64,000 nucleotides of DNA, from the NCBI RefSeq assembly GCF_001570605.1, contig NZ_BBXG01000019.1, positions 62,001 through 126,000 of the forward strand. Direction: 5' to 3'. This document shows, in pieces, positions 28,422 through 36,900 of the stretch. Source of the stretch: Herbidospora cretacea. GTDB lineage: Bacteria > Actinomycetota > Actinomycetes > Streptosporangiales > Streptosporangiaceae. The notes beneath the pieces were generated by a model. That model saw only the letters and a program-made list of their open reading frames with translations, did not search any database and was not told where the DNA came from. Each line of letters starts with the position of its first letter. Position 1 is the first letter of the stretch. The position numbers were made by a program, and so were the translations under genes.

Positions 28422-29882
28422 CTACTTCCGGGAGTCGACTCGGAGCGCGAGCGCGGGGCACATCTCCACCGCCCGCTGCGCCTCGCTCTTCGCCCAGGTC
28501 GGGACCGGCGAGTCCATGAACACCGGGAACCCGTGGTGGTCGAGTTTCACCAGGTCGGGCATGAGGTGCGCGCACAGGCCGTGGCCCTGGCAGCGGGTCC
28601 AGTCGACCACCAGCCGCACGTCGCTGGCCTCGGTGATCGGCATCGGCAGGGTGTTCTGCACGCCCCGGCCGCACGAGCCGTTGATGATGTGCTCGTCGAC
28701 GTCCTCGGCGAAGGCCTCCAGCGCCGACAGCACGAACCGGGTCGTCCCGTCGGGGTGGAAGCAGGCGCCGCGGCCCTTGACCGCCGTGGCGGCCGACTTC
28801 ACCAGGTCGTGGGCCTGCGGGTCGCCCATCGTGAGGTCCGACAGCGCTCTGGCCAGCGCCGGGAGGCCGATGCGGCACGGGCCGCACTGCCCCGACGACT
28901 GCTGCGCGAGATACGCGGCGACCCGGACCGTCTCCCCGAGGGGACACGTGTCCGGGCCCAGCGGAACGATGATGCCCGCGCCGAGCTCACCGCCCGCCTG
29001 CTGCATGCCCCGGCGCGAGACGATCGCGCCGTAGGCGTCGGCCGCGCTGAGCCACTTGCCGTGGTAGCCGCCGATCAGGACGCCGTCGCCGACGTCCGCC
29101 TCGCACATGTCGAGCACCTGCGCCAGCGGGACGCCGGGCGTGACCTCCACGACCGACGGCGCCTTCACCGACCCGCTCACGCTGAGCAGGGTCGTGCCGG
29201 GCTCCTGCACGGTGCCGACGGCGCCGTACTCCTCCGGGCCCAGCTCGGCCAGGAGCGCGAGCTGGGCGAAGGTCTCCGTGTTCGACAACAGGGTGGGCAG
29301 GCCGCGGACGCCCGCGTCGCTGGTCCGGACCTTGCGCCCGGACGGCTGGCCCAGCTCGCCGTTGACCGCCCGGACGAGGGACCCGCCCTCGCCCGAGATG
29401 AACCGCTCCTGGATGCCGGCCACCCGGACATACCCGATGAGCCCGCGTTCGGCCACGGCCGCCCGCATCGAGCCCTCCGCCAGCTCACCCGCGGGGGTGG
29501 CGATGACCACCTCTTTGGCGTCCAGCGCACTGGCCGCCAGCAGCGCGCCCTCGAGCACGAGGTGCGGCTTGCGGGTGAGCAGCATCTTGTCCTTCATGCT
29601 GGCGGGCTCGCCTTCGGCGGCGTTGACCAGCACGACGGTGTCGGAGTTGCGCGCGTTGGCCGCGACGGCCCTGAGTTTGCGCGCGAACGGGAAGGCCGCC
29701 CCACCGCGTCCCCGCAGGTCGACCTCTTCGGCCAGTGAGATCAGTGAGTCGACGGTCTGGCCGTCGAGTTTGCCGTGCACCTCGTAGTGAGTGTCGAGGT
29801 CCATCCGGCGGTGCTCGTCGAGCCCGGCGGTGAGCCGGGCCGGGCCGAGCCTGCGGATCTTCGAGACGCGGTAGGGAATCAT
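28422..29882 (-). CDS. NuoF-like flavin/Fe-S protein fused to a ferredoxin domain
   Basis: A 486-residue protein from ATG 29882. The N-terminal and middle parts match the 51-kDa (NuoF) fold: FMN site LRGRGGAAFPFARKL, NAAEGEPASMKDK, an SLBB-like part, and the Fe-S ligand motif SSGQCGPCRIG with a later Cys (GRGACFHPDG). The last 75 residues are a ferredoxin domain (DWTRCQGHGLCAHLMPDLVKL with AVEMCPALAL), like the [3Fe-4S] ferredoxins that serve P450s. It would link NAD(P)H or FMN redox to one-electron carriers. It starts 3 bases after the stop of the cytochrome b-like gene, so the two probably form one electron-transfer unit. Confidence 0.85.
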   Translation of the reverse strand: MIPYRVSKIRRLGPARLTAGLDEHRRMDLDTHYEVHGKLDGQTVDSLISLAEEVDLRGRGGAAFPFARKLRAVAANARNSDTVVLVNAAEGEPASMKDKMLLTRKPHLVLEGALLAASALDAKEVVIATPAGELAEGSMRAAVAERGLIGYVRVAGIQERFISGEGGSLVRAVNGELGQPSGRKVRTSDAGVRGLPTLLSNTETFAQLALLAELGPEEYGAVGTVQEPGTTLLSVSGSVKAPSVVEVTPGVPLAQVLDMCEADVGDGVLIGGYHGKWLSAADAYGAIVSRRGMQQAGGELGAGIIVPLGPDTCPLGETVRVAAYLAQQSSGQCGPCRIGLPALARALSDLTMGDPQAHDLVKSAATAVKGRGACFHPDGTTRFVLSALEAFAEDVDEHIINGSCGRGVQNTLPMPITEASDVRLVVDWTRCQGHGLCAHLMPDLVKLDHHGFPVFMDSPVPTWAKSEAQRAVEMCPALALRVDSRK

Positions 29883-29885
29883 GTC

Positions 29886-30668
29886 TTAGACAACCCTCCT
29901 TAGCTTCTGTGGCTGGGCGATCTGCTCGCGTTCGGCCAGCCTGGTCGTCTTCCGCTTGGCGTCCTCCTGCGGCATCGGCAGCTCTTCCATCTCGTCCACC
30001 ATGGTCGTCTTGGGCCGGAGCGAGACGATCGCGCGGATCATGAGGGCGGTGCCGACGGCGACGATGCAGAGGATGTAGCTCCACGCGACCCAGGCGGCCG
30101 GAGTACGACCGGCCGCCAGGCCGTGCAGGATCGATACGGGCCAGGCCAGGTAGGCCAGGTCATGCAGGCCGCGCCAGATCCAGGGGTGCACGGCCAGGGC
30201 GAACCGGCCGCGCATGACCCCGGTGGCAATGATCACGATGAACAGGTCCGACGCCACGGCGCCGGCTCCGACCGCCAGGCTGGTGGTGGGAATCACCGAC
30301 CCGTACGACGGGACCAGCCCGGCCGCGATCTTCATACCGATGTGGACGACCAGGAATCCGACCCCGATCAGGGCGGCGCCCCGGTGCACCAGCTGGGCCC
30401 GGACGCGCCACTTGATGGGCAGGATCATCCGCTCGGACGTGAGCAGTCCGAGCCCGACGGTCGTCGTGAGTGCCACGAGCGAGAAGACGCCCGCGTAGAA
30501 CGTGAGGAACTCTTGCGCCATCGCGAGGACCTGGGTGCTCAGGCCCAGACGGGCGCCGAGCAGGGATCCGGCCATGATGGTGAACGCGAGAGAGCCCAGG
30601 ACGATCCGAACGCCTCGTTTCTGAAGATCGAAGCGCTCGGACCGTCGATGAGCCCGCCTTTTTGACAC
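29886..30668 (-). CDS. Ferric reductase-like transmembrane cytochrome b protein
   Basis: A 260-residue protein from GTG 30668, with an excellent ribosome site GGAGGAATCA. About six transmembrane segments are seen. Histidines suited to ligate b haem occur in LVHRGAALIGVGFLVVHIG and GLHDLAYLAWPVSILHGLAAG. A basic cytoplasmic tail follows (KRKTTRLAEREQ). It resembles the ferric reductase-like transmembrane domain without its own FAD/NADPH domain. The cytoplasmic NuoF-ferredoxin protein encoded next door probably supplies the electrons. The acceptor is unknown (metal, quinone or exported protein). Confidence 0.8.
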   Translation of the reverse strand: MSKRRAHRRSERFDLQKRGVRIVLGSLAFTIMAGSLLGARLGLSTQVLAMAQEFLTFYAGVFSLVALTTTVGLGLLTSERMILPIKWRVRAQLVHRGAALIGVGFLVVHIGMKIAAGLVPSYGSVIPTTSLAVGAGAVASDLFIVIIATGVMRGRFALAVHPWIWRGLHDLAYLAWPVSILHGLAAGRTPAAWVAWSYILCIVAVGTALMIRAIVSLRPKTTMVDEMEELPMPQEDAKRKTTRLAEREQIAQPQKLRRVV

Positions 30669-30715
30669 TGATTCCTCCGGTCAAGGGGGGATCTGCCGGG
30701 GCTCTGGGCCGCCGG

Positions 30716-32164
30716 TCAGCAGCGGCGATTACGGTTGATGCACGACACCATGAAGTTCATGAGGTTGTTGGGCATGACGTTGTGGAAGTCGGCGTGGTCG
30801 GTGATCGGGCTGTGCTTCTGCTCCGGGAACGAGTCCACGGCGAAGCTGGCGCCCTGCGGCACCGCGTAGGCCAGCGTCATGCGCAGCTGGGGCACGGGCC
30901 GGGTGCCCTGGGGGCAGCGGCCGCTCTGGTCGGGGAACACGATGTGCGTCCGGTGGTTGGCGCTGTCGGTGTTCTGACCGTCCCAGCAGCTCGGGAAGTC
31001 CAGGACGCGCACCACGAGGCTGCCTCTCGGGCAGACCGGGTACTTGTCGGAACTGGCCCGGTTGGTGAAGCCCGAGCAGGTCCACTGGGCTCGGGCGTTG
31101 GCCGGGCCGTTGGTGGCCGCCTTGGCGTCACCGGTGATCACACGCAGGAAGCGGGGCATCGCGCTGACCCGGGCGAACCGGTTGCCGCGGAACTGGAGCT
31201 GGACCACGCGCGGGGTGAGGATCCGGCCGACGTTGCCGTCCGCGAAGCCGCCGATCTCCGAGCCGTCCTGGCCGGGCCGCGGGGGCTGGCCGGTCCGCTG
31301 GGGCTGCGGCTGCTGGCCGTTCTGGCCGCCGTTGTTGTTCCCGCCGTTCTGGTTGCCGCCGCGGTTGCCGAACCGGCTGTTGCTGTTGTCCGGCTGGGGC
31401 TGCTGCTGCCTGCTGAGGGTCTGCGACTGCGCCGCGCCGTTGCCGTTCTCGGCGTTCTGCTGCTGGCTCTGGTCGGTCTGGCCGGTGTTCCCCGCCTGGT
31501 CATTGACGGGCTGGTCGCCTTGCTGCGCAGCCTGGTCATTGACGGCTTGATCGTTGGGAGCGGCCTGGTCACCCTGCTGCTGTTGCTGGGCCTGGGCGGA
31601 CGGGTCCTGCTGCTGGCCCTGCTGGTCCTGCTGCTGGTTCGGGTCCTGCTGCTGTTGCTGCTGGTTGGGGTCCTGCTGCTGCTGCTGCTGTTGCTGCTGG
31701 CGCTGGTTCTGGTTGTTGTTCTGGCCCTGGCGCGGGATGTCCGGCCGGAGGCGGAGGATGGGCCAGAAGTAGGCGGACCGGTCTCCGTTGCGGCACGTCG
31801 TCCCGCCGGCGGCGAGCGACTGGTCGGTGGAGAATCCGCTGGTCGTGACGTTGCCCACGTAGTCGTGGACGTGGTGGGCGCCGTTGGTCACACCGGGGGC
31901 GACGATGTGGTTGTCGGAGTTGCGGTGCCCTCTTTCGTTGCGGCCGCAGACCGACGTGAACGACCCGCCGCCCGCGGCGACGCCCTGGGCGCGGCCGATC
32001 TGGCGGATGTCGACGAAGTCGGTCAGGGCCGGGCCGAGTGCCTCGCACTCGGCCCCGCCGATCGCTGGATCACAGGCCGCGAAGGCCGGAAGGGGGAACC
32101 CCGCGGGGCCGACGAGGGACCCGATCAGCAGAGCTCCCGCCACCGCGATGGCGCGTTTACGCAT
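30716..32164 (-). CDS. Secreted DUF1996 protein with a Q/N-rich insertion
   Basis: A 482-residue protein from ATG 32164. A signal peptide (about 1-29, MRKRAIAVAGALLIGSLVGP) ends at AFA. The first part of DUF1996 (about 50-140) has HHVHDYVGN and RSAYFWPILRL. A very Gln/Asn-rich low-complexity segment (about 146-300) interrupts it. The second half (about 305-482) has HRTHIVFPDQSGRC and ITDHADFHNVM. DUF1996 is found in secreted fungal and actinobacterial proteins of unknown function. The paired histidines suggest metal binding (inference). Second gene of the ECF-controlled operon. Confidence 0.85.
   Translation of the reverse strand: MRKRAIAVAGALLIGSLVGPAGFPLPAFAACDPAIGGAECEALGPALTDFVDIRQIGRAQGVAAGGGSFTSVCGRNERGHRNSDNHIVAPGVTNGAHHVHDYVGNVTTSGFSTDQSLAAGGTTCRNGDRSAYFWPILRLRPDIPRQGQNNNQNQRQQQQQQQQQDPNQQQQQQDPNQQQDQQGQQQDPSAQAQQQQQGDQAAPNDQAVNDQAAQQGDQPVNDQAGNTGQTDQSQQQNAENGNGAAQSQTLSRQQQPQPDNSNSRFGNRGGNQNGGNNNGGQNGQQPQPQRTGQPPRPGQDGSEIGGFADGNVGRILTPRVVQLQFRGNRFARVSAMPRFLRVITGDAKAATNGPANARAQWTCSGFTNRASSDKYPVCPRGSLVVRVLDFPSCWDGQNTDSANHRTHIVFPDQSGRCPQGTRPVPQLRMTLAYAVPQGASFAVDSFPEQKHSPITDHADFHNVMPNNLMNFMVSCINRNRRC
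31265..31729 (-). repeat. Low-complexity CAG/CAA-rich (polyglutamine/asparagine) tract
   Basis: This part of the DUF1996 gene encodes about 155 residues dominated by Gln, Asn, Asp and Gly, with repeated QQQDPNQQQ and NDQA-type words. On the plus strand it reads as runs of CTG/TTG. Such tracts expand by slippage and can form prion-like or disordered regions. Confidence 0.9.
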
Positions 32165-32181
32165 GTTCTTCTTCCTCCTGG

Positions 32182-32772
32182 TTAGACCGGCGGGACCGGA
32201 AGCGCGGAGTAGTCCACCAGTCCGGTCTCCTCAAGCACGCGCATGTGCTTCATGACGACCGTGTTGGCCTCCGCGGCGAAGGCGCGGATCCTGTCGTTCC
32301 TGGTCCCCGCGCGGATGGCGGCGACCGTGGCGAAGACCTTGCCGTGCGCGGCGCGCAGCCGGTCGGCGAAGATCTGGTCGAACTCGGCACCGGTCGCGTT
32401 CGACATCTCACCCAGCCAGCGCTGCTGGTCAGGGTTGGGTTCGTTGGGCATCAGCACGCCGAGCGCGGCGGCCTCCGCGCGGACCGCCTCGTCGAGCTTG
32501 GCGTGATCGGCCTCAAGGTGCTGTCCGGCGATCTTGACCTTCTCGTTCTGCGAGCGCTCCTGCGCCCAGCGGCCGGCGGGGATCTCCCAGAGACCCGCCC
32601 ACCGCACCTTCACGAGAAAGTCCCTGTCGGCGGGGCTCAACGGGCCCCACCGGGTCGACGTGAACCCCTGCTGCGCCGTCGCCTGCTCCTGCGGCACGAC
32701 GACGATGACGGCCACGGCCGCCGCGAACAGGAACACTGCGAAGACCACGAGCTCCCCGAACCGGAACCGCAT
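32182..32772 (-). CDS. DUF4142 domain protein, exported
   Basis: A 196-residue protein from ATG 32772 with GAGGAGACGCC upstream. An N-terminal membrane segment or uncleaved signal (ELVVFAVFLFAAAVAVIVVV) is followed by the helical DUF4142 domain (LSPADRDFLVKVRWAGLWE, NEKVKIAGQHLEADHAKLDE, FADRLRAAHGKVFATVAAIRA). DUF4142 is a ferritin-like four-helix fold of unknown function found in envelope and stress loci. It heads the leftward operon behind a TGAACC-N16-CGTACC promoter, 17 bases before the DUF1996 gene. Confidence 0.85.
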   Translation of the reverse strand: MRFRFGELVVFAVFLFAAAVAVIVVVPQEQATAQQGFTSTRWGPLSPADRDFLVKVRWAGLWEIPAGRWAQERSQNEKVKIAGQHLEADHAKLDEAVRAEAAALGVLMPNEPNPDQQRWLGEMSNATGAEFDQIFADRLRAAHGKVFATVAAIRAGTRNDRIRAFAAEANTVVMKHMRVLEETGLVDYSALPVPPV

Positions 32773-32796
32773 GGCGTCTCCTCTCTTTCGGGGGGA

Positions 32797-32824
32797 GGTA
32801 CGCGGCCTTGGGGCGGATGGTTCA
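32797..32824 (-). promoter_or_regulatory. Predicted ECF-sigma promoter of the DUF4142-DUF1996 redox operon
   Basis: Read leftward, TGAACC (32824-32819) and CGTACC (32802-32797) are 16 bases apart. This is the layout of SigL-type ECF promoters of mycobacteria (TGAACC and CGT). It lies 25 bases before the DUF4142 start and is divergent from the sigma factor gene. Confidence 0.6.
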
Positions 32825-32852
32825 GGAATAGTTAGAAATGACGAGAGTTGTC
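32825..32852 (+). promoter_or_regulatory. Possible ECF-type autoregulatory promoter of the sigma gene
   Basis: GGAATA (32825-32830) and GTTGTC (32847-32852) are 16 bases apart, the spacing of an ECF promoter, with a GTC in the downstream element. It lies 36 bases before the sigma factor start. Confidence 0.4.
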
Positions 32853-32862
32853 AGAGTTGTGT

Positions 32863-32898
32863 ACAGGCCACAAAGGCTGATGCAAATATGTGGCCTGT
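32863..32898 (+). promoter_or_regulatory. Inverted repeat covering the sigma factor start codon
   Basis: ACAGGCCACA (32863-32872) and TGTGGCCTGT (32889-32898) are perfect inverted repeats with a 16-base loop. The start ATG is 32888-32890, so the start codon enters the stem. In RNA this would hide the start site; in DNA it could be a repressor operator. Confidence 0.65.
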
Positions 32899-33457
32899 GC
32901 GCCGACAACTCGACAGCCGGTTCGAGCGTCTGGACCCCGACGTTGACCCTGATTGGGATGATCGCCTCATCAGGGAGCTCTATAACGAGTTCGGTGGTCC
33001 GTTGCTCCGTCAGGTCAGGCAGACGACCGGCAACGACCTTCAGTGGGCGGAGGACGTCGTTCAGGAGACGTTGCTTCGTGCCTGGCGTAACGCGGCGAAA
33101 CTGACATGGGAGAGAGGTCTGCTCTGGGCATGGCTTCTCACCGTCTCTCGCCGCATCGTGATCGACGGCCGCCGCCGCCGCGGTGTCCGTCCTCGGGAGG
33201 TGGAACCGCCCGAAGCGGACAGCATCGCGGTGCCCGACGGCGCCGACAAGACCTTGGCGGCGATCGTCGTCGCCGATGCCTTACGCGGTCTAAGCGCCGA
33301 TCACCGAGAAGTTATCGAACAGACATACTTACGGGACCGTACGGTTAACGAGGCAGCAGAGATACTGGGGATACCTCCGGGTACTGTGAAATCGAGGCTG
33401 TACTACGCTCTGCGTTCCCTCCGCGGGGTCCTGAAGGAGAGGGGAGTGGCCAGCTGA
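32888..33457 (+). CDS. ECF-family RNA polymerase sigma factor
   Basis: About 189 residues from ATG 32888 (MWPVRRQLDSRFERLDPDVD). Region 2 is seen in NEFGGPLLRQVRQTTGNDLQ and AEDVVQETLLRAWRNA, and region 4 in LSADHREVIEQTYLRDRTVNEAAEILGI with PPGTVKSRLYYALRSLR. It resembles the SigL/SigK-like group of actinobacterial ECF factors. It overlaps the downstream anti-sigma gene by one base (TGATG). Divergent from the DUF4142-DUF1996 operon, it probably drives it. The start codon is buried in an inverted repeat. Confidence 0.9.
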   Translation: MWPVRRQLDSRFERLDPDVDPDWDDRLIRELYNEFGGPLLRQVRQTTGNDLQWAEDVVQETLLRAWRNAAKLTWERGLLWAWLLTVSRRIVIDGRRRRGVRPREVEPPEADSIAVPDGADKTLAAIVVADALRGLSADHREVIEQTYLRDRTVNEAAEILGIPPGTVKSRLYYALRSLRGVLKERGVAS

Positions 33458-33639
33458 TGTCCGAGTCGTCACACTTCGAAGTGGCGGCGTACGCCCTCGG
33501 GGTGCTTGACGACGGCGACGTCGAGGCCTTCGAACGCCACCTCGACGCGTGTGAGCGGTGCCGCCAGGAGCTCAAGGCCATGGCCGAGCTCCCCGGCCTG
33601 CTCGATGAAGTGAAGTTCTCATCGGAGCGTGCCAACTAA
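33457..33639 (+). CDS. Very short zinc-binding anti-sigma factor (ZAS domain only)
   Basis: A 60-residue protein from ATG 33457, overlapping the sigma stop. It contains the zinc anti-sigma signature: an N-terminal His in SHFEVAAYALGVLDDGD, and HLDACERC (His-x3-Cys-x2-Cys). Related anti-sigma factors (RslA, RskA) continue into a membrane helix and an extracellular sensor. Here the protein stops right after the helix that grips the sigma factor. It would be a soluble sensor, perhaps redox-responsive through its zinc thiols. Frame loss after the ZAS domain is an alternative. Confidence 0.8.
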   Translation: MSESSHFEVAAYALGVLDDGDVEAFERHLDACERCRQELKAMAELPGLLDEVKFSSERAN

Positions 33640-33656
33640 TCCGCGTGAACGCGTTA

Positions 33657-33695
33657 CCGCAGCCGTCGACCTTGAGTTGACGGCTGCGGCGTTTT
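33657..33695 (+). terminator. Terminator after the sigma/anti-sigma genes
   Basis: An 11-bp stem CCGCAGCCGTC (33657-33667) pairs with GACGGCTGCGG (33679-33689) and is followed by CGTTTTC. It starts 18 bases after the anti-sigma stop. Confidence 0.8.
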
Positions 33696-33903
33696 CGGCT
33701 GTTATCGGGAGCGATGGGCACATGTCGTCCGGTCAATGGAGACCGGCGGACGTCCCGCCCCGAGGTCGCGTCCCCCGTGTCGTGGATCTATCACCGCTTC
33801 ACGGGAAGCGCTGTGCGATGCTGACACGACCGCCCTCCTCTTCGCGGCTGACGTGAGGGCCCTCACACAACTCGCAACAGCTCACAAAGGAGTGAGGACC
33901 GCG

Positions 33904-36900
33904 ATGCCGCTCGACCCGGCCGGGGAACTCGACGACCTGCTCCGCGCGGCCGCCGCCGCGTGTGGCGACCAGACCGCCGACACTCTCGGCTTCCTGCGGG
34001 AGTTCTACCGCAACGTCCCGCCCGACGATCTCGCCGACCGCGACCCCGTGAACGTCTGCGGGCCCGCCCTCGCCCACCGGAAACTCGCCGCCCTGCGCCC
34101 CCAGGGCCGGGCGCTGGTCCGGGTCCTGGCGCCGACGCTCGACGAGCACGGCTGCGACCCGGGCGCCTCGGTGGTCCAGATCGTCACCGACGACATGCCC
34201 TACCTGGTCGACTCGGTCACCAACGAGATCGAACGCCACGAGCTCGGCACCCACCTGATCGTCCACCCCCAGATGCGGGTCCGCCGCGACATGACCGGCC
34301 GGCTGCTCGGCCCCGACGAGATGGACGTCACCGGCCTGACCCTGGCCGAGTCGTGGATGTACATCGAGATCGACCGCCAGAGCGACCCGACCGCGCGGGC
34401 GCTGCTGGAGTCCGACCTCCTGCGCGTCCTCGACGACGTGCGCGGCGCGGTCGAAGACCAGGCCAAGATGCGCGCCCTGGCCGTCTCCACCGCCGACGAC
34501 CTCGCGGTGAACCCGCCGCCGCTCGACCCGGCCGAGGTGGAGGACAGCCTGGAGCTGCTCCACTGGCTGGCCGACGGCCACTTCACCTTCCTCGGCTACC
34601 GCGAATACCGCCTGGAGGAGGACGACACGCTGACCTCCCAGCCCGGCACCGGCCTCGGCGTGCTGCGCCCCGACCGGGCCGGTTCGGGCAGCTTCGCCGC
34701 GATGCCGCCGGAGCTGCGCGCCAAGGCCCGCGAGAAGCAGGTGCTGATCGTCACCAAGGCCAACAGCCGGGCCACCGTCGCGCGCCCCGCCTACCTCGAC
34801 TACGTCGGGGTCAAGCTGTTCTCGCCCGAGGGCGAGGTGGTCGGCGAGCGCCGTTTCCTCGGCCTGTTCACCCACGTCGCCTACAACGAGTCGATCTCCC
34901 GGGTGCCGCTGCTGCGCCGCAAGCTCGCGGCCGTGCTGGACAAGGCCGGGCTCTCGCCCGACAGCCACGACGGCAAGGACCTCATCGAGATCCTGGAGAC
35001 CTACCCGCGCGCCGAGCTGTTCCAGATCTCCGCCGACGAGCTGCTGCCGATCGCCCTCGGCGTGCTGCGGCTGCGCGAGCGCAAGCAGGTCAAGCTGTTC
35101 CTGCGCCGCGACGACTACGGCCGCTACATCTCCTGCCTCATCTACCTGCCGCGCGACCGCTACACCACCAAGGTCCGCCTCCAGATCCAGGACCTGCTGA
35201 TGCGGGCGCTCGGCGGGCGCACCCTCGACTACAGCGCGATGATCGGCGAGTCGGCGCTGGCCCGGCTCCACGTCGTCATTCGGGGCGAGCGCGGGCTGCC
35301 GCTGACCACTGAGGGCGTCGACGTCGAGTCCCTCGAAGCCAAGGTCACCGCCGCCACCCGCACCTGGGAGGACGACCTCGCGACCGCCATCGGCGAGCTC
35401 TGCGACGACGACGACGCGCCCGCGCTGATCCGCCGCTACAGCATCGCCTTCCCCGAGGGGTACAAGGCCGACTTCCCGGCCCGCGCCGCCGTCGCCGACC
35501 TCAAGCGCCTCGAACAGCTCAGCGACGACGACGCCGACGACATCGGCATGAACCTCTACCAGCCGCTCGACGCCGTCGAGGGCGAGTGGCGGTTCAAGCT
35601 CTACCGCCTCGGCGTGGCGATCTCCCTGTCCCACGTGCTGCCGCTGCTGGCCCGCATGGGCGTCGAGGTCGTCGACGAACGGCCCTACCAGATCGACCGC
35701 GACAACGACCCGCGCACCAAGGACGCCTGGATCTACGACTTCGGCCTGCGCTACACCATCTCGGGGGAGCTCGCGGCCGAGGACTTCAAGCGCCTGTTCC
35801 AGGACGCCTTCGCCGCCCTGTGGAAGGGCCAGGTCGAGGCCGACGGCTTCAACGCGCTCGTGCTGGCCGCCGGGATGACCTGGGAACAGGCCGAGGTGCT
35901 GCGCGGCTACGCCAAGTACCTGCGCCAGGCCGGGGCCACCTTCTCCCAGGACTACATCGAGAAGACCCTGCTCGGGAACCTGCGCCTGGCCCGGCTGCTG
36001 GTGCGCCTGTTCGAGGCCCGGCTCGACCCGCGCCTGCCCGAACACTCCCGGCTCGACCTGTCGGCGGCCCTCACCGAAGAGGTGCTGGCCGCGCTCGACG
36101 AGGTCGCCTCGCTCGACGAGGACCGCATCCTGCGGGCCTACCTCGAATGCGTCTGCGCGACGCTGCGCACCAACTTCTTCCAGCGTGACGCCGAGGGCCG
36201 GCGCAAGCCGTACACATCACTGAAGTTCGACCCTCAGGCGATCAGCGTGCTGCCCCTCCCGAGGCCCAAGTTCGAGATCTTCGTGTACGGCCGCCGCGTC
36301 GAGGGCGTGCACCTGCGCTTCGGCAAGGTGGCCCGAGGCGGTCTGCGCTGGTCCGACCGCATGGAGGACTTCCGGACCGAGATCCTCGGCCTGGTCAAGG
36401 CGCAGATGGTGAAGAACACCGTGATCGTGCCGACCGGGTCCAAGGGCGGCTTCGTCGTCAAGCACCCGCCGCAGGGAGGCCGCGACGAGTTCCTCGCCGA
36501 GGGCATCGCCTGCTACAAGCAGTTCATCTCCGGCCTGCTCGACCTGACCGACAACCTGGTCCACGGCCAGGTCGTGCCGCCCGCCGACGTGGTGCGCCAC
36601 GACGGCGACGACACCTACCTCGTGGTCGCCGCCGACAAGGGCACCGCGACGTTCTCCGACATCGCCAACGGCGTGGCCAAGGACTACGGCTTCTGGCTGG
36701 GCGACGCGTTCGCCTCCGGCGGCTCGGTCGGCTACGACCACAAGGCCATGGGCATCACCGCGCGGGGCGCGTGGGAGTCGGTCAAATACCACTTCCGCAC
36801 GCTCGGGCTCGACACCCAGACCACCGACTTCACCGTCGCCGGCGTCGGCGACATGTCGGGCGACGTGTTCGGCAACGGTATGCTGCTCTCGCCGCACATC

